Positions 20,146 to 28,248 of a stretch of 64,000 nt of DNA are shown here, piece after piece (the first letter of the stretch is position 1; each line of letters starts with the position of its first letter). The stretch lies in NCBI GenBank assembly GCA_015654925.1, contig JAATFX010000070.1:1-64000 (forward strand). The letters are read 5' to 3'. Below the pieces are notes generated by a model. The model was not told the DNA's origin. It did not search any database and saw nothing but the letters and a program-made list of their open reading frames with translations. This DNA comes from Enterobacterales bacterium. GTDB taxonomy: Bacteria > Pseudomonadota > Gammaproteobacteria > Enterobacterales > Enterobacteriaceae. The position numbers were made by a program, and so were the translations under genes.

Positions 20146-20214
20146 CCTATTAGTTTTTTTTATCCGAGACATTATAATTTGTCCGTTGTGGATGCACCAG
20201 CAAATACCTATAGT
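20146..20214 (+). promoter_or_regulatory. gcvA/gcvB control region and gcvB promoter
   Basis: TTGTGG (20186-20191) and TATAGT (20209-20214), 17 bases apart, place the start of gcvB at about 20221/20222. ATTAG at 20149-20153 (CTAAT on the other strand) fits the short GcvA recognition core, and the flanking T run is typical of these sites. Promoter assignment is good; the GcvA site is a guess from a 5-base core. Confidence 0.65.
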
Positions 20215-20221
20215 TATGCGC

Positions 20222-20544
20222 ACTTGCTGGCCGGAACGAAAAGCAGGTTTGAGTTTAATTTTCGGTGAAGCTTTGAATTTAGCCTTGATTTTAATGGCTT
20301 GGGTCGATCCGACCAGGGTTATTACAAGGCTTGCGTGGATTCAAAAATGCTTTTGGCTGGTGGTGTGATGTTGTGTTTGTAAATTTTGGCCTGATTTCAA
20401 GGCCTGTACTTCCTGGCACCCGACTTTTCCGGCACTGATTTCCTCGGAAACTGTCTGCTATTTATTTATTTTCAGTCTTTCTGAACATTATTCTGTCTGT
20501 CCAAAAAATGAATATGTAGCACCGCGTTAAGCGGTGCTTTTTTA
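20222..20544 (+). ncRNA. gcvB: GcvB small RNA, lengthened form
   Basis: GcvB is an Hfq-dependent sRNA that represses many amino-acid and peptide transporter mRNAs. The 5' end ACTTGCTGGCCGGAACGAAAAG matches E. coli GcvB apart from a few bases; the G/U-rich seed region TGTGATGTTGTGTTTG (about 20365-20380) is present; and the 3' end CTGTCTGTCC then GTAGCACCGC plus terminator match too. At about 323 bases it is far longer than the roughly 205-base E. coli RNA: extra sequence lies between the 5' stem and the seed, and again before the 3' end. The identity is firm from position and conserved blocks; the inserted segments are unexplained. Confidence 0.9.
20518..20543 (+). terminator. gcvB intrinsic terminator
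   Basis: AGCACCGC (20518-20525) pairs perfectly with GCGGTGCT (20531-20538) around a 5-base loop and runs into six Ts. A clear Rho-independent terminator. Confidence 0.95.
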
Positions 20545-20597
20545 TGTGGTTAAAATAATGGAATAATGGCGGGAATACGATCTTACGCACCGCTGAT

Positions 20598-20819
20598 TTA
20601 TTGAGCTTCCATCATTTCTTTCACATCGGAACGGTTAATTTGCTGCTCAGTACCGTTGGCGTCTTTATAACCAATCATGCCGGTTTCATCATCAACTTTC
20701 GGTTTGCCGGACGTAACGATGGTCCGTCCGTCGTTGGTGTGCAATACGTAATTGCTTGAACAGGCGCTTAAAGTCAGCGCAAATAGAAAAGCGGATATTA
20801 CCGCAGCTGTCTTCTTCAT
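20598..20819 (-). CDS. ygdI: DUF903 lipoprotein YgdI
   Basis: A 73-residue small lipoprotein. A short signal peptide ends in the lipobox LSAC, after which SNYVLHTNDGRTIVTSGKPK and GMIGYKDANGTEQQINRSDV give the YgdI/YgdR (DUF903) fold. Two adjacent ATGs exist; the second (20819) is better spaced from AAGGAG. Function is unknown. A paralog, ygdR, is in this window at 49.3 kb. It is convergent with gcvB. Confidence 0.94.
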   Translation of the reverse strand: MKKTAAVISAFLFALTLSACSSNYVLHTNDGRTIVTSGKPKVDDETGMIGYKDANGTEQQINRSDVKEMMEAQ

Positions 20820-21040
20820 CATTAAACTCCTTGCAGAATAAAAAAACGCAAATCAAACTTCCAGGTAAGCAAATCTTTTGGCTCACCGTATATTATTTAG
20901 CATAACAAGCATTGGTTATTTTTCCACAAAACGGGATTAAATCCTGTCGCTAATGGCGCCCAGACGGCGATAATAGGAGGATTCCGTAATTTTGGCAGCG
21001 GTTCTATATCAGGGCTTAACAGGGTGTGTGAGGGCAATCC

Positions 21041-22249
21041 ATGACTGAATTTGATTTCGTCGCGTTCCGGCGCCATTTTCCAGCGTTAAGCGATGATGTG
21101 GTATATCTGGACAGCGCCGCCACCGCTTTAAAACCCGACGCGGTCATCCAGGCCACCGACTTGTATTATCGCCATGAAAGCGGCAATGTCCATCGCAGCC
21201 ACTATGCGGCGGCGGTTTCGCTTACCGCGCGTTATGAACAGGCGCGCGCGGATGTGGCCGCCTGGCTCAATGCCCCGTCGGCCGACAGTATTGTCTGGAC
21301 CCGGGGAACGACCGAATCGATTAACCTGGTGGCGCAAAGTTATGCGCGTCCGCTGCTGCGTCCGGATGACGAGATCCTGGTCAGCGAAGCGGAGCACCAT
21401 GCCAACCTGATCCCCTGGCTGATGGTGGCCCGGCAAACCGGCGCGCGGGTGGTAAAATTGCCGCTGGGCGAACGCCTGCAGCCTGACCAGCGGCAATTGG
21501 CCGCGCTGCTTAATGAGCGTACCCGCATCGTGGCGCTGAGCCAGATGTCCAATGTCACCGGCGGTTGTCCTGACCTGGCGGCCGCGATTACCGCCATCCG
21601 CCGCGGTTCGCAGGCGGTGCTGGTGCTCGACGGCGCCCAAGGCGCGGTACACCAGCAGCCGGACGTGCAGGGGGCGGATATCGATTTTTACGCTTTTTCC
21701 GGTCACAAACTCTATGGACCGACCGGCATCGGGGTGCTGTATGGCAAACCCGAGCTGCTGGCGGCCATGCCGCCCTGGCAGGGCGGCGGCAAAATGCTGA
21801 CCGAGGCTTCGTTTAGCGGCTTTACGCCGCAAGCGGTTCCCCTGAGGTTTGAAGCCGGCACCCCCAATATCGCCGGGGCCATCGGCCTGGGCGCCGCCCT
21901 GCACTGGCTGGGGCAGCAGGATCGGCGCGGCGCGGAGCGCCACTGCGTGGCTCTCGCCGACCTGGCGGAACAACGCCTGTCGCAGCTGCCGGGATTTCGC
22001 GCCTTCCGCTGCGCGGGATCGCCGCTGTTATCGTTTGAGTTTGCCGGCGTGCATCACCAGGATATCGCCATTGTTCTGGCCCAGGCGGGGATCGCCCTGC
22101 GCGCCGGGCAGCATTGCGCCCAGCCGCTGATGGCGGCGTTGGGGATATCCGGCACCCTGCGCGCATCGTTTGCGCCGTATAATACCCGGCAAGATGTCGA
22201 CCGATTGGTGCTGGCGGTGGAAACGGCTTTATCCCTGCTGCGGGACTAA
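21041..22249 (+). CDS. csdA: Cysteine desulfurase CsdA
   Basis: A 402-residue PLP enzyme that takes sulfur from cysteine as an enzyme-bound persulfide and passes it to CsdE. The class V aminotransferase fold shows PLP Lys223 in SGHKLYGP, the cofactor-binding EAEHHANLIPW and LDGAQGAVH, and catalytic Cys359 in RAGQHCAQPL. GAGGG precedes ATG 21041. It is the first gene of csdA-csdE, whose sulfur supports TcdA-dependent tRNA modification and probably Fe-S delivery (family knowledge). Confidence 0.97.
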   Translation: MTEFDFVAFRRHFPALSDDVVYLDSAATALKPDAVIQATDLYYRHESGNVHRSHYAAAVSLTARYEQARADVAAWLNAPSADSIVWTRGTTESINLVAQSYARPLLRPDDEILVSEAEHHANLIPWLMVARQTGARVVKLPLGERLQPDQRQLAALLNERTRIVALSQMSNVTGGCPDLAAAITAIRRGSQAVLVLDGAQGAVHQQPDVQGADIDFYAFSGHKLYGPTGIGVLYGKPELLAAMPPWQGGGKMLTEASFSGFTPQAVPLRFEAGTPNIAGAIGLGAALHWLGQQDRRGAERHCVALADLAEQRLSQLPGFRAFRCAGSPLLSFEFAGVHHQDIAIVLAQAGIALRAGQHCAQPLMAALGISGTLRASFAPYNTRQDVDRLVLAVETALSLLRD

Positions 22250-22269
22250 TACCTGAACCGGACTCGTTT

Positions 22270-22725
22270 ATGACAGAAATGATAATTGGCGGCCATCCAT
22301 TTGGCCGCGAGATCGATAGCGCGGAGCTGGCGCGGCGTTTTGCCGATTGCCGGCAGTGGGAAGATCGCCTGCGGCAGATTATTTTATTGGCCAAAGCCCT
22401 ACCGGCGCTGTCGGAGGCGCTGAAAACCCCCGAAGCCGTATTGACCGGTTGCGAAAACCGCGTCTGGCTCGGCCATCAGCGGTTGCCCGACGGCAGGCTG
22501 CATTTTTACGCCGACAGCGACGGGCGCATCGTTAAAGGCCTGCTGGCGGTGGTACTGACGGGAGTGGAAGGTAAAACGCCGGAACAATTATCCGGCCAGG
22601 ACCCTCTGGCGCCTTTCGACGCCCTGGGACTGCGGGACGCGTTAAGCGTCAGCCGCGCCAGCGGGCTGGCGGCGATTGCCGGCCGGGTGCGCGCCATTGT
22701 CGACGGCTATCCCGGCGGCCGCTGA
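22270..22725 (+). CDS. csdE: Sulfur acceptor protein CsdE
   Basis: A 151-residue SufE-family protein that accepts persulfide sulfur from CsdA. The acceptor Cys61 sits in the conserved TGCENRVWLGHQ loop, followed by GRLHFYADSDGRIVKGLLAV. It begins 20 bases after csdA. Its last 84 bases overlap tcdA on the opposite strand, which is unusual because both are real genes. An in-frame ATG at 22279 is an alternative start. Confidence 0.96.
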   Translation: MTEMIIGGHPFGREIDSAELARRFADCRQWEDRLRQIILLAKALPALSEALKTPEAVLTGCENRVWLGHQRLPDGRLHFYADSDGRIVKGLLAVVLTGVEGKTPEQLSGQDPLAPFDALGLRDALSVSRASGLAAIAGRVRAIVDGYPGGR

Positions 22726-23529
22726 CGCCTGCCGCGCCGCCCTGGCCAGCATTTTTTTCAGCGCGTGGGACACCGCGATAAACCCGAAACTGGCGGTCAC
22801 CATGGTGGCCGCGCCAAATCCCGACGCGCAGTCCATGCGTTTTGGCCCTTCGGCGGTGGAAGGCGACGCGCACACCGTGCCATCCGGCTGGGGATAGACC
22901 AGCGGTTCGGTGGAGTATACGCAATCGATGCCGAGCTTGCCTTTACTGTTTTTCACCACGTTAAAATCATGCTTGAGCCGCTCGCGTAATTTTGCCGCCA
23001 GCGGGTCCTGAATGGTTTTTGCCAAATCCGCCACCGCGATGCGGGTAGGATCGATTTGCCCGCCCGCCCCGCCGATGGTCACCACCGGAATTTTATAGCG
23101 CCGGCAATAAGAGAGCAGCGCCGCCTTGGGCCGTACGCTGTCGATCGCATCGATCACATAGTCAAAACCGCGATCCAGCAGAGCGGCCACGTTATCGGGG
23201 GTAATAAAATCATCGACGCAGGTCACCAGGCATTCGGGATTGATTGAGTCAATGCGCGCGGCCATCACCTCGGTTTTGGGCCGGCCCACCTGTTCGCGCA
23301 GGGCATGAATCTGGCGATTGGTATTGGTGACGCACACATCATCCATATCAATCAGCGTAATGGCGCCGATGCCGGTACGCGCCAGCGCTTCCGCCGCCCA
23401 CGAGCCTACGCCGCCGATACCGATAACGCAGATATGGGCGCGGGAAAATACGTCCAGCGCCTGCAGGCCATATAGCCGGGCGGTACCGCCGAAACGCTGC
23501 AAATACCCCTGTGAATAATGACCACTCAT
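22642..23529 (-). CDS. tcdA: tRNA threonylcarbamoyladenosine dehydratase TcdA (CsdL)
   Basis: Dehydrates t6A37 in tRNA to the cyclic form ct6A in an ATP-dependent reaction aided by CsdA/CsdE. The 295-residue E1-like protein has the nucleotide loop VIGIGGVGSWAAEALARTGIG and the family motifs DDVCVTNTNRQIHAL, DYVIDAID and IPVVTIGGAGG. GAGGTGG precedes ATG 23529. After SHALKKMLARAARQ, where the E. coli protein ends, there are about 27 extra alanine-rich residues encoded in antisense overlap with csdE. The tail probably arose by loss of the original stop codon (inference). Confidence 0.96.
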   Translation of the reverse strand: MSGHYSQGYLQRFGGTARLYGLQALDVFSRAHICVIGIGGVGSWAAEALARTGIGAITLIDMDDVCVTNTNRQIHALREQVGRPKTEVMAARIDSINPECLVTCVDDFITPDNVAALLDRGFDYVIDAIDSVRPKAALLSYCRRYKIPVVTIGGAGGQIDPTRIAVADLAKTIQDPLAAKLRERLKHDFNVVKNSKGKLGIDCVYSTEPLVYPQPDGTVCASPSTAEGPKRMDCASGFGAATMVTASFGFIAVSHALKKMLARAARQASAAAGIAVDNGAHPAGNRRQPAGAADA

Positions 23530-23700
23530 GTTACCACCTCATCTAAACCCAGCGCACGTAAACCCATCCTGCGCAGCGCCGGCAATCCCTAAAGCCTAAA
23601 CCTAAAACGGCGGGCGGGCGTGTCATGCCGTGCGCACGCGCCGGCGGGGCGATACCGGCGCCGCCGTCCCGTCCGGGCTCCGGCATCGGTCCCCCGGCCG

Positions 23701-24852
23701 CTAATTATCGTAGGTGACCTGTACTTGTCCAGGGGTAACGGTGCGGTTGCCCGTAAATAGCTGGCCGCCGTCCTGCGCGCTTTTGAGCACCCATACCCGG
23801 CCATAATGGTTATAGTAACCCGCCGCATGGCCGGCTTCGGCGCCGATACCCTGGTACATATCAAAATGCTGGCCCTTGATCGCCCCGCCGACATCCAGCG
23901 CCACCATTAAGCGCATTTCATATTTACCGGTAAATTTGCCGTTATTATCCAGCAGCGGGACTTCCGCCAGCAGGGTGGTGCCGGCCGGCACCAGCGAACG
24001 ATCCGAGGCCACCGAAGCCTTGGCCACCAGCGGCACGGCGCTGGCGCCTTTTACCGGGGCAAAAGGCACCGGTTTAAAGAATACATAAGAGGGGTTTTGC
24101 TCCAGCAGCTCGCGCACCTGCGCTTCGCTGTGCCGGGAGGCCCACTGGCGTATCGCCTGCATCGACATATCTTCGCGCGCCACTTCGCCGCGATCGATCA
24201 AAATCTTGCCGATGCTGCGATACGCGTGCCCGTTTTTGCCGCCGTACCCAAAGAACATCATCGGCCGGCCGTCGCCGTAATCCACGTAGCCGCTGCCCTG
24301 GACTTCCATCATAAAATTGTCCATCAGCGAATTACTGTAGGCGATGGCGAGATTGCGCCCTTCCAGGGCGCCGGCATAGATAGCCGCGCGATCGGGTAGC
24401 TGGCGGTTTTTGCCACGGGGCGGCATGCGGTACAAGGGATATTGAAACTCGCCCTGCGGCGTATAGCGGGCCTGGATGACCGGCGTGTAATAACCGGTGA
24501 ACTGCACGTTGCCGAAGTTATCCACCCCTTCCATCTGATAGGCCTTGATGCCGAACTGCGCCAGTTGCCGGGTATCGGCTCCCGCCAGCGCCCAGCGTTT
24601 GACGGCATCGAAATTGGTATTGTTGCGGTTATACAGGCCCGACGCGGCGTATTGCGTTTCCGTGACCTGATCGGCGTAATCCTTGGCGTTGACCGGCCGG
24701 CCTTTGGCGTTAGGCTCATTGACCAGCCCGAACGGCTGCGTGAGGCGACCATCTTTATACTGCTGCCCGCGATCGGTGGGGCGGGACGAACAACCGGCCA
24801 GAATGGCGAAAATCAGGCCAATGAAAAGATAGTTTACCCATTGTTTGTTCAT
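23701..24852 (-). CDS. mltA: Membrane-bound lytic murein transglycosylase A
   Basis: An outer-membrane lipoprotein that cleaves peptidoglycan glycan strands, leaving 1,6-anhydro ends. The 383 residues start with a signal peptide and lipobox ILAGC, followed by the MltA double-psi beta-barrel: FTGYYTPVIQARY, MEVQGSGYVDYGDG, and the catalytic aspartate region VALDVGGAIKGQHFDMYQG. The upstream 171-base gap to tcdA (23530-23700) is G+C-rich and holds nothing I recognise. It is divergent from the tRNA genes. Confidence 0.97.
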   Translation of the reverse strand: MNKQWVNYLFIGLIFAILAGCSSRPTDRGQQYKDGRLTQPFGLVNEPNAKGRPVNAKDYADQVTETQYAASGLYNRNNTNFDAVKRWALAGADTRQLAQFGIKAYQMEGVDNFGNVQFTGYYTPVIQARYTPQGEFQYPLYRMPPRGKNRQLPDRAAIYAGALEGRNLAIAYSNSLMDNFMMEVQGSGYVDYGDGRPMMFFGYGGKNGHAYRSIGKILIDRGEVAREDMSMQAIRQWASRHSEAQVRELLEQNPSYVFFKPVPFAPVKGASAVPLVAKASVASDRSLVPAGTTLLAEVPLLDNNGKFTGKYEMRLMVALDVGGAIKGQHFDMYQGIGAEAGHAAGYYNHYGRVWVLKSAQDGGQLFTGNRTVTPGQVQVTYDN

Positions 24853-25027
24853 AGTGTTCTCATGCCGGTTCCATATGCCTACGTATCAACGGCGAACGAT
24901 AGCAAAGGCGGATCAATAGATAAATCGATTATTATAAAAAGAATCGGAAAATATGGTTATAAAACAAGCAAAAACCCGCCTCTTTAAACAAAAATCATGA
25001 TACTGGGCGATTAATCGCAAAAAGGGG

Positions 25028-25055
25028 TTGCAACAAACGCTGTCCAGAGTATAGT
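25028..25055 (+). promoter_or_regulatory. Promoter of the initiator tRNA genes
   Basis: TTGCAA (25028-25033) and TATAGT (25050-25055), 16 bases apart, followed by a G+C-rich discriminator (GCGC), sit just upstream of the first tRNA. This fits a strong stable-RNA promoter. Confidence 0.7.
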
Positions 25056-25068
25056 GCGCTTCCACGGA

Positions 25069-25145
<77 letters not shown>

Positions 25146-25256
25146 ATTAAGCATTCATAGCATTTTGAATGAATGTCAAGACCAAACAGCAGTAAGCAGT
25201 AAAAGAAATAATAAAAGAAGCAAGCATCTGACTGCTCACAGATGTAATATATCGGA

Positions 25257-25333
<77 letters not shown>

Positions 25334-25366
25334 CTTCTTTTAGCGGCTTTCCAGCCGCAGCAATCG

Positions 25367-25390
25367 ACCCACTCTGATGTGGGTTTTTTT
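25367..25390 (+). terminator. Terminator of the tRNA-fMet operon
   Basis: ACCCAC (25367-25372) pairs with GTGGGT (25379-25384) around a 6-base loop, then a run of Ts to 25390. Confidence 0.9.
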
Positions 25391-25416
25391 ATGCGTTTTT
25401 TTTGCCCCCTTCCCCC

Positions 25417-26676
25417 TCAGCGGCCCGCCACTACCCCACCCGAGGCGAAATAAGCTTTGATCCCGGCCAGGATAGATTCCGCCACCTGCTGCTGGAAGCG
25501 GACCGTGCGCAAGCGGCGCTCTTCCTCAACATTGCTGATAAAGGCGGTTTCCACCAGGATGGATGGGATGTCGGGGGCTTTTAATACCGCAAAACCGGCC
25601 TGATCCACGCTTTTTTTATGCAGATGAGCAATTTTCCCCAGGCGATGTAATACCTGCTGGCCAAATTTCAGGCTATCGTTAATGGTCGCGGTCTGCATCA
25701 AATCAAAAATAGTATGGTCGAGGTAGCGGTCGCCGCTCTTGCTCACCCCGCCGATATCATCGGCGGCATTTTGGGTCTCGGCCAGAAACCGGGCCGCGGC
25801 GCTGGTGGCCCCTTTGGTGGACAGGGAAAATACCGATGCCCCCCTGGCCGCGCGGTTGGTAAACGCATCGGCATGAATGGAGATAAACAGATCCGCCCGC
25901 TGTTTGCGCGCTTTGGCCACCCTGACCTTAAGAGGGATAAACACATCCTCATTACGGGTCATAAAGACTTTCATATTGGGTTCGCGGCGGATCAGCGTGC
26001 GCAGATGCCGTGCGATTTTCAGCACCACATCTTTTTCGCGAGTGTGATGTTTACCGATGGCGCCGGGGTCCTCGCCGCCGTGTCCGGGGTCGAGCATAAT
26101 CACGATCGGCCGGTCGCGGCCGGCTTTGCCGGCCCGGGGCGCCTGGGACGCCGGCGGCAGGCTGCGCGCCAGATCCCCCTGGTTATAATCTTCCAGCAGG
26201 GCCAGCAGCGGGTCGTCCTGCACCGCGGAACGGCTGCCGGCCCGCGGGTAGAGATCCATGACCAGGCGATGTTTAAAACCGGCTATCGGCGGCAAATCCA
26301 GAAACAGGGGTTCAATGGGTTGCCTGAGTTCGATCACCAGCCGCGCGGTATCGCGATCGAACTGGCCGGCCCGCATCCGGCTGATATACGGGTCCTGCTC
26401 GCTGACCAGCCGGCCGATGCCCTTGAGCATCCCGTCAAGCTGCGCGCCCTGGATATCCACCACCAGGCGATCGGGGCCGGTGAGCATAAACTGGCGATAA
26501 TGCAGCGGCGACCGGGCTTCTACCGTGATGCGGGTATAGCTGGCGGCGGGCCAGATGCGCACCGCCACAATCAGCGGGGCGGCGGCCAGCCCCGCCGGGC
26601 TAAGGCTTAACAACCAGACGGCCGCCGCGCCCCGCAGCAGCCGGCGGCGGCCGCTATTATGCTGTGGATCTGACAT
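25417..26676 (-). CDS. amiC: N-acetylmuramoyl-L-alanine amidase AmiC
   Basis: A periplasmic zinc amidase that splits septal peptidoglycan so daughter cells can separate; in E. coli it is activated by NlpD. The 419 residues start with a twin-arginine signal ([20 protein letters not shown]), then an AMIN domain that directs it to the septum, a linker, and an Amidase_3 domain with zinc ligands in [12 protein letters not shown] and SIHADAF and the catalytic glutamate in LVETAFISN. It is divergent from argA, as in E. coli. Confidence 0.97.
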   Translation of the reverse strand: MSDPQHNSGRRRLLRGAAAVWLLSLSPAGLAAAPLIVAVRIWPAASYTRITVEARSPLHYRQFMLTGPDRLVVDIQGAQLDGMLKGIGRLVSEQDPYISRMRAGQFDRDTARLVIELRQPIEPLFLDLPPIAGFKHRLVMDLYPRAGSRSAVQDDPLLALLEDYNQGDLARSLPPASQAPRAGKAGRDRPIVIMLDPGHGGEDPGAIGKHHTREKDVVLKIARHLRTLIRREPNMKVFMTRNEDVFIPLKVRVAKARKQRADLFISIHADAFTNRAARGASVFSLSTKGATSAAARFLAETQNAADDIGGVSKSGDRYLDHTIFDLMQTATINDSLKFGQQVLHRLGKIAHLHKKSVDQAGFAVLKAPDIPSILVETAFISNVEEERRLRTVRFQQQVAESILAGIKAYFASGGVVAGR

Positions 26677-26857
26677 GGGGCTCCGGGGTTAATTCTAATC
26701 TAATGAAAAACCAGTCATTTTTCGACATGCGGAAAACTTTAACCAATCAGCCGGTTTCTGTCATCCCCAAAAGGCTTTATGCTTATGTCATCAGGGTTTA
26801 TTTTCGATTCTTTACAATAAAAAAGGACAGCAATTGCCACTTGCCATACCCGCCGTA

Positions 26858-26896
26858 ATAGAATAAAAATACACAAAATCAGAATAACCATTCACA
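26858..26896 (+). promoter_or_regulatory. Tandem ARG boxes (ArgR operator) of argA
   Basis: Two 18-bp boxes, centred at 26866.5 and 26887.5 (cores AGAATaaaaATACA and AGAATaaccATTCA), are separated by 3 bases. Against TGAAT-N4-ATTCA they match 8 and 9 of 10 positions. Their 21-bp centre spacing is the standard ArgR arrangement. They reach almost to the argA ribosome site (GAGG at 26897-26900), so bound ArgR would cover the promoter and start region. Confidence 0.85.
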
Positions 26897-26907
26897 GAGG
26901 ATATGCC

Positions 26908-28242
26908 GTGAAGGAACGTAGTACTGAACTGGTCCAGGGCTTTCGTCACTCAGTTCCCTATATCAATGCGCATCGAGGCAAAACGTTTGTCGTCATGTTG
27001 GGCGGTGAAGCCATCGAGCATGAAAATTTTGCCAACATCGTTAATGATATCGGCCTCCTTCACAGCCTGGGCATCCGCCTGGTGCTGGTTTACGGCGCCC
27101 GGCCGCAAATCGACGCCAATCTGGCGGTGCATCGTCTCGATCCGATTTACCACAAGAATACCCGCGTCACCGATGCGCCGACGCTGGAGCTGGTCAAGCA
27201 GGCCGCGGGCTTGCTACAGCTGGATATCACCGCGCGCTTATCCATGAGCCTGAATAACACCCCCTTGCAGGGAGCGCATATTAATGTGGTAAGCGGTAAT
27301 TTTATTATCGCCCAGCCGCTGGGAGTGGATGACGGGGTGGATTATTGCCACAGCGGGCGGATTCGGCGTATCGACGATGAAGCCATTCACCGCCAGCTCG
27401 ACAGCGGGGCCATCGTCCTGCTCGGGCCGGTGGCGGTGTCGGTTACCGGTGAAAGTTTTAATCTGACCTCCGAAGAGGTGGCCACCCAGTTGGCGATAAA
27501 GCTGAAGGCGGAAAAGATCATCGGTTTTTGTTCGTCCCAGGGGGTTATCGACGACGATGGGGAAATCATCTCGGAATTGTTCCCCAACGATGCCCAGTTG
27601 CGCATCGATGCGCTGGAAAGCCAGGGGGACTACCACTCCGGGACGGTGCGTTTTTTACGCGGGGCGGTTAAGGCTTGCCGCCGCGGCGTGCGCCGCTGCC
27701 ATTTGATCAGCTACCAGGATGACGGCGCGCTGGTGCAGGAGTTATTTTCGCGGGAAGGCATCGGCACCCAAATCGTCATGGAAAGCGCCGAACAGGTGCG
27801 CAGGGCCACCATTAACGATATCGGCGGTATCCTGGAACTGATTCGCCCGTTGGAGCAACAGGGCATTCTGGTGCGGCGCTCCCGCGAGCAGTTGGAAATG
27901 GAAATCGATAAGTTCACTATTATCGAGCGGGATAACTTGACCATCGCCTGCGCCGCGCTTTATCCCTTCCCCGACGAGGGGCTGGGAGAAATGGCCTGCG
28001 TGGCGGTGCATCCCGATTATCGCAGCTCCTCGCGCGGCGAGATGCTATTGCAGCGCATTACCCAGCAGGCGCGCCAGATGGGGCTGAAAAAGCTGTTTGT
28101 ATTAACCACCCGCAGTATTCATTGGTTCCAGGAGCGCGGTTTTACTCCCGCCGAAGTGGAAGTGCTGCCGCAGCAAAAACAGGCGCTGTACAACTATCAC
28201 CGCCGCTCCAAAATTCTGGTGGCGGACCTGACCGGCCAATAA
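26908..28242 (+). CDS. argA: N-acetylglutamate synthase
   Basis: The first, arginine-inhibited step of arginine synthesis: acetyl-CoA plus glutamate to N-acetylglutamate. The 444 residues comprise an N-terminal amino-acid-kinase-like domain ([27 protein letters not shown]) that binds arginine and a C-terminal GNAT domain ([33 protein letters not shown]). The start is GTG 26908, spaced 7 bases from GAGG; an ATG at 26903 is out of frame and ends after three codons. It is preceded by two ARG boxes and ends 6 bases before convergent recD. Confidence 0.98.
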   Translation: MKERSTELVQGFRHSVPYINAHRGKTFVVMLGGEAIEHENFANIVNDIGLLHSLGIRLVLVYGARPQIDANLAVHRLDPIYHKNTRVTDAPTLELVKQAAGLLQLDITARLSMSLNNTPLQGAHINVVSGNFIIAQPLGVDDGVDYCHSGRIRRIDDEAIHRQLDSGAIVLLGPVAVSVTGESFNLTSEEVATQLAIKLKAEKIIGFCSSQGVIDDDGEIISELFPNDAQLRIDALESQGDYHSGTVRFLRGAVKACRRGVRRCHLISYQDDGALVQELFSREGIGTQIVMESAEQVRRATINDIGGILELIRPLEQQGILVRRSREQLEMEIDKFTIIERDNLTIACAALYPFPDEGLGEMACVAVHPDYRSSSRGEMLLQRITQQARQMGLKKLFVLTTRSIHWFQERGFTPAEVEVLPQQKQALYNYHRRSKILVADLTGQ

Positions 28243-28248
28243 ACCGGG

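Noticed and set aside
20138-20368. 76-residue plus-strand frame upstream of and within gcvB
   Set aside because: It begins in the gcvA/gcvB control region and runs through conserved sRNA sequence; no ribosome site.
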